Shown: positions 55,217 to 64,000 of the stretch, piece after piece | Layout of the letters: each line of letters starts with the position of its first letter | Numbering within the stretch: the first letter of the stretch is position 1 | Assembly (NCBI GenBank): GCA_948144175.1 | Contig: CANXME010000817.1 | Span: forward strand, 1 to 64,000 | Direction of reading: 5' to 3' | Source: Closterium sp. NIES-65 | Taxonomy: Eukaryota; Streptophyta; Zygnematophyceae; Desmidiales; Closteriaceae | Length of the DNA: 64,000 nt | Program-made: the position numbers and the translations under genes | Notes under the pieces: model-generated | Databases searched by the model: none | Seen by the model: the letters and a program-made list of their open reading frames with translations, nothing else | Told to the model about the DNA's origin: nothing

Positions 55217-55227
55217 GCTCTATACCA

Positions 55228-55359
55228 TGTGAAACAAGGAAAACAGGAATGAAATGACTGAGGAAAGATTGGGTACAAATACAACCCTAGAAACCCTGTA
55301 CCCCATATGTGCTACCCCACTATAGCCTACAAACATGCATCAGCTATAATACTCTGACA
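55228..55359 (-). repeat. E8 5' LTR
   Basis: 132 bp, identical to the 3' LTR except ACTGAGG versus ACTAAGG on the plus strand. Confidence 0.95.
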
Positions 55360-55364
55360 CTTGA

Positions 55365-56680
55365 TCCATGCGGCTGCCCCCCACTTTTTGTGGCCGTTTG
55401 CGGTCCGATACGCTGCGCATCAGCTCAACCTCTGGCCCCGTGTCTCCGTTCCGGAGACTTCGCCGACATTGCGTTGGACGGGAGAGGTTCGCGATGAGTC
55501 GGTGTTCCGGGTCTGGGGATCTCGTGCTTTCGTCCGCGATACGTCCGCGGACAAGCTCTCCTCCCGCGCTGTTCCTTGTGTCTTCCTTGGCTTCGTCCCG
55601 GACGCGTCTGGTCGGCAGTTTTACCACCCCACCTTGCGCCATGTCCTGCCCTCTCAGGACGTCACTTTCGACGAGTCGGTCCCCTACTACCGCCTCTTCC
55701 CCTACCGCACTGCCCCGTTCCCCCCCCCCTCCTCTCTTCCTCGCACCAGGTGCTGCTGTGGTAGACCCCCTCCCCCCTCAGGGTGCCGCTCCCTCAGGTG
55801 TGTCCCAGGTAGACCCGGTTGAGCCTTTCGAGGTAGCGGTCGACTCTCGTCCTGCTAGGGGTGCTGAGTCTGAGCGTGAGGAGCCTGGGGGTGCGGAGCC
55901 TGGGGGTCCTGAGCCTGAGCATGCGGAGCCTGGGGGTGCTGGGCTTGAGGGTGCTGAGTCTGAGGGTGCTGAGCCTGAGGGTGCTGAGTCTGGGGGTGCT
56001 GAGCCTGAGGGTGCTGAGTCTGGGGGTAATGAGCCTGGGGGTGCTGCGACTGACCGTGGTGGGCCTGGTGGCGCTCCCTCCTCACAGCAGCTGCGGGAGT
56101 GGTACTCGCGGTACTGCAGCCTCAGGAGGGGCGCTTCTGGGGCCAGGGGTACTACTGGAGTTGGTGCTCGTGGTTCCCCGCCTACGCGGGAGCTGCCCTC
56201 TCCCCAGCGGCTCCGAGAGTGGTACGCTCGGCGCTGCAGTCTCCGGAGTGGTGCTACTGGTGTTTTGGACCCTGGAGTTGGTGCTGGAGCTGCTGGAGGC
56301 ACTACTCGTGCTAGAGGTGCTGCTGGTGCTGGAGCTTCTGGAGGCACTACTGGTGCTAGAGCTATTGGAGGTGCTGCTGGTGCTGGAGCTGCTAGAGGTG
56401 TTGCTGGTGCTGGTGCTGCTGGAGCTGCTGGAGACGCTGCTGGTGCATGAGCTGCTCGAGTCGCTGGTCCTGGAGGTGCTCGTACTAGTGGTACTGCAGC
56501 TGCTGGGACTGGAGCTGCTGCGGGAGTTGGAGCTGGAGGTGCAGGAGCTGCTGGTGCTTCTGGTGGTGCTACGGGAGTTGTAGTTGGAGACCCTGGAGCT
56601 GAGGGTGCTGGGGCTGTCCCTGCTGGTTCAGGAGGTGCTGCGCAGCCGCGGCCGTACTACGTTCCGCTCCTTCAGCAGGT
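55365..56680 (+). pseudogene. pol: E6 integrase end and linker (after E8)
   Basis: It continues IHAAAPHFLWPFAVRYAAHQ, WGSRAFVRDTSADKLSSR and VTFDESVPYYRLFPYRTAPF. A C-run at 55720-55731 shifts the frame to the one holding VDPVEPFEVAVDS, an AEPEGAES pentapeptide array, SSQQLREWYSRYC, SPQRLREWYARRC and a Gly/Ala linker to about 56450. Two LREWY motifs lie about 40 residues apart. Confidence 0.88.
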
Positions 56681-58141
56681 TCTTGGCCTTCTGCCCTCTA
56701 CTGGTCCTACTCCTCCCCTACTGAGTCCACCGCCTGTCCAGTCACAGTCACAGTTACAGCCTGCCTCTCCGCTGCCTGGTCCTTCTCCTTACGCTGGGCC
56801 GACTAGAGGTCTTACGGAGCGACATGAGCTTGAGTCTCGTCATGCGTTGCCTGAGTCTTGTCAAGAGTCGCCTGTCCGCGCTGGTTGTTGTGTTCCGCGC
56901 GAGCGTCTTCCTCTTGTCCCTGGCACTCACTACATGACGCTGCGTCCTTCTACAGCTCCACAGCGTGTCTCTCTGCCGTCTCCTCCTGCGTCCTCTCTGC
57001 CTGTCGGTCCGGACCCGGAGTCTGACTCCCTCCTCGCCACTGTTGTCACTGACCCTACCTTTGAGTCCTCTGCTACGTCTGCTCTAGTTGCTGAGTTTGT
57101 TGACTTTGCTGCTGCCTGTCGTCTAGACTACGCCGCTAGCCATGTTGCTGAGTCTGAGTCTGTCTGTCCAACATCCGTCGGGGGTGAGTGTGCTCTTGGC
57201 ACGGACGACCTTGAGGACACGCAGGAGGAGTTCAAGTGTTTTGCTGCTTCTTTACCTCATCTCGTGTCCATGCTGATTGCCCCTGAGGGGGACCTGGATG
57301 CACCAGACATCCCGACCCCGCGCTCTTACGCAGAGGCGATAGAGGGTCCCTACTCCTCTCAGTGGCAGACAGCCATGGACGCCGAGATGGCTTCCTGGAA
57401 GTCCACAGGCACCTACGTCGGCGCGGTTCCCCACCTGAGGCGAACATCGTCAGTGGCATGTGGATTTTCAAGGTGAAGCGGCCGCTGGGTTCTCCGCCTG
57501 TCTTCAAGGCGCGTTACGTTGCACGAGGCTTCAGTCAGCGAGAGGGAGTTGACTTCTTCCAGACCTTCTCCCCGACCCCGAGGATGACCACTCTTTGGGT
57601 TCTGTTGCACGTCGCCGCTCAGCGTGACTACGAGCTTCACTCTCTTGACTTCAGCACAGCTTTCCTACAGGGCAGCCTGCACGAGGAGATCTGGCTATGC
57701 TGCCCACCTGGCTTCACTGGGTCGTTCACTGCTGGTACCCAGTGGAGCCTCCGGCGGCCAGTCTACGGTCTCCGCCAGGCACCCCGTGAGTGGCACGACA
57801 CACTGAGGACTACTCTTGCTGCTCTTGGGTTTGCTCCTTCTACTGCTGACCTGTCGCAGTTTCTACGCACCGACACCACTCCGCCGCCGTTCTACGTTCT
57901 CGTGTACGTCGACGACCTGGTCTTTGCTACTGCTAACACTGAGGCACTCGCCCACGTGAAGTCGGAGCTGCAGAAAAGACACACGTGCACAGACCTGGGT
58001 GAGCTGACAAGCTATCTTGGCTTGCAGATCACCCGGGACAGAGCACAGCGCACCATCACCCTGACTCAGTCACACATGGTGCAGCATGTTCTTCAGCGCT
58101 TCCGCTTCACGTACTCCTCGCCTCAGTCCACTCCTCTGCCT
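56681..58141 (+). pseudogene. pol: E6 RT (3'-truncated)
   Basis: The frame 56847-57476 holds the pre-RT block and MASWKSTGTYVGAVP. A one-base loss near 57435 shifts to 57362-58219 with ANIVSGMWIFKVKRP, FFQTFSPTPRMTT, LDFSTAFLQG, PVYGLRQAPREWH, VLVYVDDLVFA and YLGLQITRDRAQ. Family homology ends after the STPLPT block at about 58141; the last 25 codons of the open frame are unrelated DNA. RNase H is absent. Confidence 0.9.
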
Positions 58142-58214
58142 ACCGGTCGTCCTGCTCCTCACCCTCGCCAGGCCCTTTGCCCTCGTCGAGTAGAGCGTCG
58201 AGTGTATTTTTGGG

Positions 58215-58720
58215 TGTAAACATCTGCAAAAGTTTTGGCCGAGAGGTATCGGCGGAGCCGACTTCGTTGGCGGGTTTGCGGGGAGCGCAAGCCGACTTGC
58301 TGTAGAGGGGGGCGCCGTCCTAGGCGCCTGGAAGACGTCTTGGGCGTTTAGACGCCGTTTTGGGCGCCTGGATGGCATCCTGGGCACCTGGAACGCCGAC
58401 CTGGGCGCCTGGATGGCGTCGTGGGTGCCTGGACGCCGACTTGGGTATCTAGACGCCGACCTGGGCGTCCTGGACGCCGGCCTGGGTGAATGGTTGCCAG
58501 GTCGACCAAGTTACACAGGCGACGAAGTACTGCGGAGTGCGCGAGAGAGTCGCCCAGGTGTTTTTGGCGAAGCCGACCTCGGTGTGGTATCCCGAGGACG
58601 ACGTAGGGGATCAGGTGCAGACGTGGGCACGTTGTCGGTGTGGCGCCCGCGCTGTGCACATGACAGGGCACAGGACGCCAACCAGCTGCGAGCACCTGCA
58701 TTGCTCGTGCCAACTACTCC
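58215..58720 (+). repeat. Divergent LTR of the E1 family
   Basis: It is related to the E1 LTR in the opposite orientation: shared blocks include CGGAGCCGACTTCG, TGCGGAGTGCG, GTCGCCCAGG, CCGACCTCGG..GTGGTATCCCGAGG and CTGCGAGCACCTGCATTGC. Between them the GTCGAC-rich array of E1 is replaced by a different repeat of about 24 bp (GACGCCGACCTGGGCGCCTG, 58320-58480). The 5' TG at 58215 is a guess and the 3' end is unclear. No internal region accompanies it, so it is a solo LTR or a fragment. Confidence 0.6.
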
Positions 58721-60429
58721 TCCTGCTCGTGCTGCCGCCACCGTTGTGTTGTGCGCCTGCATTGCTTCTCTCCGCTTCTCCCGCCCCATGCATCGCTGCG
58801 ACGCCTGCACGCTTCACCTCATCGCTGCACCTCCCATCCCCCCGACGTCCGCCACCTCCTTCTTCCCCACGTGGCCGCCCCTCCCCTAAGCATTACCCGC
58901 ACTGCTCCCCTGGTCGGCTCCCACCACGCTCGTGGTGGAGGGCGCGTGCGGGGCGAGGAGGTGACGTGCGGACAGTTACGGTAGTATGGGGGAAGCGGCG
59001 CGTAGGGAGTCGCGGCCAGCGAGCCACGAGAGAGGGCGACAGGCGTGCTTCTCGAGGCGTGCGGCATGGTCGGCAATGCGGGCAGCAGCGGTTGCAGCAA
59101 GCGAGGCAACGGAAGGGCTGCGCGCGACGCTGCGAGGGGCAGGTGACGGAAAGGCAGGCCAAGTTGAGGGGGTGGAGGGCATTGGCATGGCGCGCAGGGC
59201 GGGCGCGGGGGGCAAGGTGTTGCAGAGCGGTGGCGGGGGGGCGGGGCAGTGCATGGTGAGGGGCAGGAACGCGGTGAGGAAAGAGCGTGCGGGAAGGCGA
59301 AGAGGAGGAGGTTAAAGGAGCAGTTTGGAGGTGGAGTGCGCGTAGAGTGGGGCCCTGCGCGCCTCATCGACCTCGCCTCGATCGCGCTCTGCTGCCCGTT
59401 GGAGTGGTTCGCGGAACCACACTCAAGAAACGGTGGAAATTCGTACCGATGACGACTTTAAGGCAGTGGCGTGTGGAAAATAATATACGAAAATACTACA
59501 AAGTTCCTAAGAGGCTAAGGCGGGAAGACTATGGCATGGGAAGAAACTAGGATGTTTGGAAGAATCTAGCAAGTAGTCAAATTGACGGTGGAAGGGATGA
59601 AATGGGAGTAGAATCTATTGCTTGTTCAACAAGGGTCCGATTTCGGACTCGAGGGTTGTTTGACAAATTGTGTGTTTGGTTGCGTGTGCGACGCGACATG
59701 AAACGTGCGCGACAAGTTACACGAATCGCGCATGTCGAGTCTCATTTTGGGGTGTGTTTGTTTGAGACAAAGCTTGTGGGTTTGTCAGCTGAACCATAAC
59801 CTATTTCGATATTGTGAAGTTGGAGACTCAAGTTCGAATCTTGCTGGTGACATTTACTTCGTGCTCCTGTGAGGCTTGCATAAAAGCTCACATGAAACTC
59901 TAATGAGCCATGAGACTCACATGAGACTAGTGATCCCATGAGACTCCCATGAAGACTCAAATGAAGCTCAAATGAGACTCACATGAGACTCAAATGAGAC
60001 TTGCAGTATACTTTAAAGAGGCCTTTCCAAGGCTTTTAGTAAGAGTTCTTTACAGTTTTGCTTAAGACTATTATAAGGCTTCTGCGCGAATACGATACTG
60101 GACCAACACCGTCTCCTCTGCCCCACATGCCCCAACCGCTGCCCTGCTCATATCGCGGCGAAAATTCACAGCTGGCTTGGGAAGAAGTTCGCACCGCGCG
60201 ATCTGAACTGGGAACTTCTTGCAGCGCCCGTTGGAGCTGATATTGTGTTGGCAACGAGGTAGCTCGATTTAGGCTTTTCTATATAAAATATCAAACTAAA
60301 TCGTATATCTGATTGAAATATAGATTTGGCTGTCATTTACACAACTACATAAGTTGAAATCGAAGGATATTCATGCGTGAGATATTCATGTTGACTCTGT
60401 TCTCATGCTGAAATTATATATACAAAATT
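58721..60429. other. Unassigned interval
   Basis: 58721-59450 is GC-rich and open in several frames on both strands (for example plus 58986-59315, Ala/Gly/Arg-rich), but none has a recognisable domain. 59450-60429 is AT-richer and includes the tandem repeats at 59880-60005. Confidence 0.5.
59880..60005. repeat. Degenerate CATGAGACTC tandem repeats
   Basis: About nine variants of CACATGAGACTCAAATGAGA occur. They resemble the reverse orientation of the array at 8880-9060. Confidence 0.75.
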
Positions 60430-61305
60430 TCCCCAATAAGATTCAACAAGAAAATAGCGCACTTCGCAGCATGTCGTACAACAATCGCAGCCGAACTGCG
60501 CGCCTCTTCATCTCGACCGTCGTGCGACTGCACGGAATCCCCTTGGCAAATCAGCGACAAGGATCAGAAGTTCACGTGAAAGTTTTGGAAGGAAACGTTG
60601 GCACAGTACGTCACGAAGCTACATTTCTCGTCGGCCTACTACCCGCAAACCGACGGCCAGACCGAGTGGACCAATCAGACGATGGTGCAATTGATTAGGA
60701 CAAACTGCCCCGACCCCGCTCGCTGGGAAACTGTGCTTGCCATGCTGGAGTTTGCGTTCAACAACGCTCCGTCTAGCACGACTAATCACTCCCCGTTCTT
60801 CTTGAATTACTGGATGGACCCAGCGGTGCCTACAACGTCCACACTCGAAAACCCGGTCCCGAGATCACAAACATTTGTGACAAAACTTCAGGAGATTCGC
60901 AAAAAGGCCGTAGATGCATTTCGCAAGACGAATACCATTTCCAAAAAATGCACTGACCTTCTGCGACGGAACATCATTATGACAGTTTGGCAACTACTAC
61001 TGCTCGACACGAAGAACATTCACCTATCTGGCTCGTCGAAATTACGGCCACGATTTTGTGGGCCTTTTAAGATCATCCAGATGGTGACACCTGTCACCGC
61101 AAAGCTGCTGCTACCCGACGACTTGCGTATACATGACGCCTTCCATGTCAGCCTACTTCGAAAGTTTGTGCCTGCCACGACAAACATCGCGCGCCAGAAC
61201 GTTGCCCCGACAGCCCGGTACTTGATCCGTCCAAAATTATGGCGCATCGTGTTCGGCTCAATGCTTGTGGACGCCACGTGGATTTCATTCATAGTTGAGT
61301 CATAG
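60430..61305 (+). pseudogene. Ty3/gypsy integrase remnant
   Basis: The frame 60598-61305 reads KLHFSSAYYPQTDGQTEWTN, MLEFAFNNAPSSTT, HSPFFLNYW, SSKLRPRFCGPFKI and HDAFHVSLLRKF, the gypsy integrase core end and its GPF/Y C-terminal module. Upstream, RTARLFISTVVRLHGIP is in another frame and the SDKDQKFT block is cut by TGA (about 60577). No RT, protease or LTR of this element is seen, so only an orphan fragment remains. Confidence 0.9.
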
Positions 61306-62749
61306 TTCATTCATTGCTCAGTTCATTCATAGTTCAGTCATTCTCATTTCTTCTCACAGTTCACCCAGGTCTGTGCACGTGTGTCTCTTCTGCAGCTCGG
61401 ACTTCACGTAGGCGAGTCCAGCAGTGTCAGCTGTGGCAAAGACCAAGTCGTCGACGTACACGAGGATGTAGAACGGCGGCAGAGAAGTGTCGGTGCGTAG
61501 AAACAGCGACGGGTCGGCAGTAGAGGGAGCAAACCCAAGAGCCGCAAGCGTAGTCCTCAGTGTGTCGTGCCACTCACGCGGTGCCTGGCGGAGACCGTAG
61601 ACTGGCCGCTAGAGGCTCCACTGGGTGCCAGGAGGAAAAGTCCTAGTGAAGCCAAGTGGGCGGCACAGCCAGATCTCCTCGTGCAGGCTGCCCTGCAGGA
61701 AGGCAGTGCTGAAGTCAAGAGAGTGTAGCTTGTAGTCACGGTGAGCAGCTACGTGCAGTAGTACCCGAAGAGTGGTCATCTTCGGGGTGGGAGAGAAAGT
61801 CTGAAAGTAGTCAACTCCCTGCCGCTGACTGAAGCCACGAGCCACGTAACGCGCCTTGAAGACAGGCGGAGAACCCGGCGGCCGCTTCACCCTGAAAATC
61901 CACATGCCACTGACGATGTTCGCCCCAGGAGGGGGGACAGCGTCAACGTAGGTGCTTGTGGACTTCCAGGAAGCCATCTCTGCATCCATAGCTGCCTGCC
62001 ACTGAGAAGAGTAGGGACCCTCTATCGCCTCCGCGTAAGAGTGCGGAGTCGGGATGTCAAGTGCATCCAGGTCTCCCTCAGGGGTAAGCAGTACGGACAC
62101 GAGATGAGGTGAAGCAGCGGCCAAGCACTGGAACTCCTCCTGCCTGTCCTCAAGGACGTCCGTGCCAAGGGCACACTCACCCCCGACGGACGGAGGACAG
62201 ACAGACTCAGACTCAGCGACAAGACTAGCAGCGTAGTCTAGACGACAGCGAGCAACTAGGGCACATGCAGCAGTGGACTCAAAAGAAGGGTCAGTGGCGA
62301 CAGTAGCAAGGAGATGCGTGACAGTATGACTGGCAGCACGAAGAGAGTCCGACTCAGGGTCGGGAAGAGCAGGGAGAGAGGACTCAGGAGGAGAAGGCAA
62401 AGGGGCACGCAGAGGAGTAGTGGACGGACGCAGAGACATCCGGTGCGTGCCAGGGACAGGAGGAGGACGCTGACGCGAACCGCAACCACTAGTGCGAGCA
62501 GTACGGACAGGCGACGCAGGGCGAGACGCAGGCTCACGATGCTCAGCAAGACCTCTAGTAGGACCAGTGTAGGGAGAAGGAGCAGGCAGTGGGGAGGCGG
62601 GCTGTAACTGTAACCGTGACTGGACATGCTGTGGACACTCTAAGGGAGGAGGAGGACCGAGAGAAGGCGGGATACCAAGAACCTGCTGAAGGAGCGGAAC
62701 GAAGTACGGCCGCTGCCGTGCAGCGACTCCAGAACCAGCAGAGACACCA

Positions 62750-63010
62750 GCGCCAGGGTCCTCCGCACCAGCAGCAGCTCCAACGCCCGACTCCACTGCA
62801 CCAGCAGCAGCACCAGCTCCAGGGTCCTCAGCACCAGCAGCAGCTCCAACGCCCGGGTCCTCAGTACCAGCAGCAGCTCCAACGCCCGGGTCCTCAGCAC
62901 CAGCAGCAGCACCAGCGCCCGGGTCCGCAGCACCAGCCGTAGCTCCAACGCCCGGGTCCGCAGCACCAGAAACAGCTCCAACCTCTGGGGCCGCAGCACC
63001 AACAGAACCA
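62750..63010 (-). repeat. E9 30-bp array in linker
   Basis: A unit around CCAACGCCCGGGTCCTCAGC plus CAGCAGCAG repeats about eight times on the plus strand. On the minus strand it encodes repeats of GAEDPGVGAAA. It lies between the second LREWY-type motif and RT. Confidence 0.88.
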
Positions 63011-63239
63011 GTAGAGTCTCCAGCACCAGTAGCACCACCAGCACCAGCGGGGTCCGCGACACCAGGCGCGCCACTCTGAAGAGTGCAGCGCCGCTCGTAC
63101 CACTCACGGATCCGCTCACGGGAGGGGAGCTCCCGGCTAGGAGGAGAAGCACTAGCACCAGTCCCAGTAGTACGCCTAGCTCCAGAGGTACCTCTCCTGA
63201 GGCTGCAGTACTGGAAGTACCACTCACGCAGCTGCTCCG

Positions 63240-63530
63240 AGGAGAGGGCTCCGCCAGGTGTAGGACCCTCAGGCTCAGGACCTCCAGACTCAGAACCCCC
63301 AGACTCCGGACCCTGCGGCTCAGCACCCCCAGGCTCAGTACTCCCAGGCTCAGCACCCCTCGGCTCCGCACCCCAAGGCTCAGCACCCCCAGGCTCCGCA
63401 CCACCAGGCTCCGCAAACCCAGGCTCCGCACCCCCAGGCTCCGCACCCCCAGGCTCCGCACCCCCAGGCTCAGCACCCCCAGGCTCCGCACCCCCAGGCT
63501 CAGCACCCCCAGGCTCCGCACCCACAGCAG
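63240..63530 (-). repeat. E9 15-bp array coding for the AEPGG pentapeptide
   Basis: CCCCCAGGCTCCGCA and variants repeat about 19 times, in frame in pol on the minus strand. Confidence 0.92.
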
Positions 63531-64000
63531 GACAAGAGTCGACAACTACCTCAACAGGCTCAACCGGGTCTACCTGAGACACACTTGAGGGAGCGGCACC
63601 CTGAGGGGGGAGGGGGTCTACGACAGCAGCACCTGGCGCGAGGAAGAGAGGCGGGGGGGGGGAGCGGGGCAGTGCGGTAGGGGAAGAGGCGGTAGTAGGG
63701 GACGGACTCGTCAAAATTGACGTCCTGAGAGGGCAAGACTCGGCGCGAGGTGGCGTGGTAAAACTGCCAACAAGGCGCGTCCGGGACAAAGCCGGGGAAG
63801 ACGCAGGGAACAGCATGGGAGGAGAGCTTGTCCGCATACGTATCGCGGACAAAAGCTCGAGATCCCCAGACCCGAAAACGCGACGCATCGCCAACCTCCC
63901 CCGTCCACAGCAGTGTGGGCGAGGTCTCCGGCAAGGAGACACGGGGCCAGAGGTTGAGCTGATGCGCAGCGTACCGGACCGCAAACGGCCACAGAAAGTG

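Larger units (their letters stand above)
52889..55359 (-). mobile_element. E8: internally deleted copia element in E6 integrase, TSD CTTGA
   Basis: 132-bp LTRs at 52889-53020 and 55228-55359 differ at one visible site. CTTGA flanks both ends (52884-52888 and 55360-55364). Inside, on the minus strand, are the primer site TGGTATAGAGC (55217-55227), a satellite leader, then directly the middle of RT and RNase H. Gag, protease, integrase and the first half of RT are missing (junction near 54210). It must have moved with proteins supplied by another copy. Confidence 0.96.
42529..58141 (+). mobile_element. E6: copia element interrupted by E7 and E8, 3'-truncated
   Basis: A 5' LTR at 42529-42664 is followed by primer site, leader and gag to 43841. 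Gag resumes at 50803 after E7. Protease/integrase run to 52888 and resume at 55365 after E8. The RT then runs until homology stops at about 58141, before RNase H. No 3' LTR was found. It lies inside E5, so it is the middle layer of a nest. Its own length without insertions is about 6.2 kb. Confidence 0.9.
61358..63984 (-). pseudogene. pol: E9 integrase end, linker and RT
   Basis: The integrase end (WGSRAFVRDTYADKLSSH, VPYYRLFPYRTAPL) lies in the frame 63560-63934. A run of G on the plus strand at 63651-63661 shifts to the 61609-63984 frame. That holds VDPVEPVEVVVDS, about 20 AEPGG pentapeptides, SSEQLREWYFQYC, RERIREWYERRC, repeated GAEDPGVGAAAG decapeptides, the pre-RT block, MASWKSTSTYVDAVPPPG, YFQTFSPTPKMTT and LDFSTAFLQG. 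TAG at 61609-61611 precedes RPVYGLRQAPREWH and ILVYVDDLVFA. Confidence 0.9.
61358..64000 (-). mobile_element. E9: copia element, 3'-truncated, continues past the right edge
   Basis: Minus-strand integrase end, linker and RT. On the left, homology begins abruptly at 61358 in the RT (HTCTDLGEL block) next to the gypsy remnant, so RT C-terminus, RNase H and the 3' LTR are lost. On the right it runs off the window in the integrase (FLWPF block). It belongs to the E2 lineage. Confidence 0.9.

Noticed and set aside
58819-59367. 182-codon minus-strand Pro/Arg-rich frame
   Set aside because: GC-rich DNA open in several frames at once; no motif or splice context favours it.
59795-59860. tRNA-like segment with GTTCGAATC
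   Set aside because: A T-arm-like CAAG-TTCGAAT-CTTG is present, but no A box at proper spacing or acceptor stem could be found by eye.
1-64000. CRISPR array or prokaryotic operon structure
   Set aside because: Repeats are contiguous satellites or LTRs without spacer-repeat alternation, and gene content is eukaryotic retrotransposon.

Overview
The window is eukaryotic repeat-rich DNA, almost entirely LTR retrotransposons. At least nine Ty1/copia copies (E1-E9) are present, together with three copies of a miniature LTR element (TRIM-a, -b, -c) and one Ty3/gypsy integrase remnant. Initiator-tRNA-like primer sites beginning TGGTAT, several copia lineages side by side, GT-AG splice signals in the few non-transposon stretches and very GC-rich satellites all suggest a green-lineage (streptophyte alga or land plant) nuclear genome. 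The species cannot be named from this sequence. No rRNA, confident tRNA gene or CRISPR array was seen.

Layout. 1-7544: E1, minus strand, long GTCGAC-rich LTRs, left LTR cut by the window edge. 7545-9616: unassigned DNA ending in a pyrimidine tract. 9617-16966: E2, plus strand, complete, TSD CTCTT. 16967-20003: pyrimidine tract, AT-rich DNA and a 470-bp tandem duplication. 20004-20490: TRIM-a, TSD GAGTC. 20925-22575: possible exons of an unrecognised host gene, minus strand. 22887-31288: E3, minus strand, 399-bp LTRs, with the chimeric TRIM-b (23319-23747, TSD AGAAC) inside. 31505-32284 and 39947-40323: two halves of one candidate spliced host gene, minus strand, split by E4 (32285-39946, TSD CATGT). 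TRIM-c (39481-39856, TSD ATGTG) sits inside an E4 LTR. 41135-42528: E5, truncated, minus. 42529-58141: E6, plus, interrupted by E7 (43842-50797, plus) in gag and by E8 (52889-55359, minus, TSD CTTGA) in integrase. 58215-58720: divergent LTR related to E1. 60430-61305: gypsy integrase fragment. 61358-64000: E9, minus, runs off the right edge.

Each copia copy encodes Gag (capsid-like domain, Gly-rich tract, zinc-knuckle-like motif), aspartic protease, integrase, reverse transcriptase and RNase H in the usual copia order. All are broken by nonsense codons or frameshifts. E2 is the best preserved: its pol has one in-frame stop and its LTRs differ at one visible site. E2 and E4-E9 belong to one lineage with very short LTRs (about 123-136 bp where an LTR is present), a different GC-rich minisatellite in each leader, an unusual C-X13-C zinc-knuckle variant and a short LREWY motif that recurs in Gag and in the integrase-RT linker.

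The most novel-looking object is the TRIM family. Its LTR/primer-site junction forms a tRNA-like sequence with consensus A and B boxes exactly 33 nt apart, which suggests a Pol III-competent TRIM comparable in concept to Cassandra elements, which carry 5S rRNA sequence.
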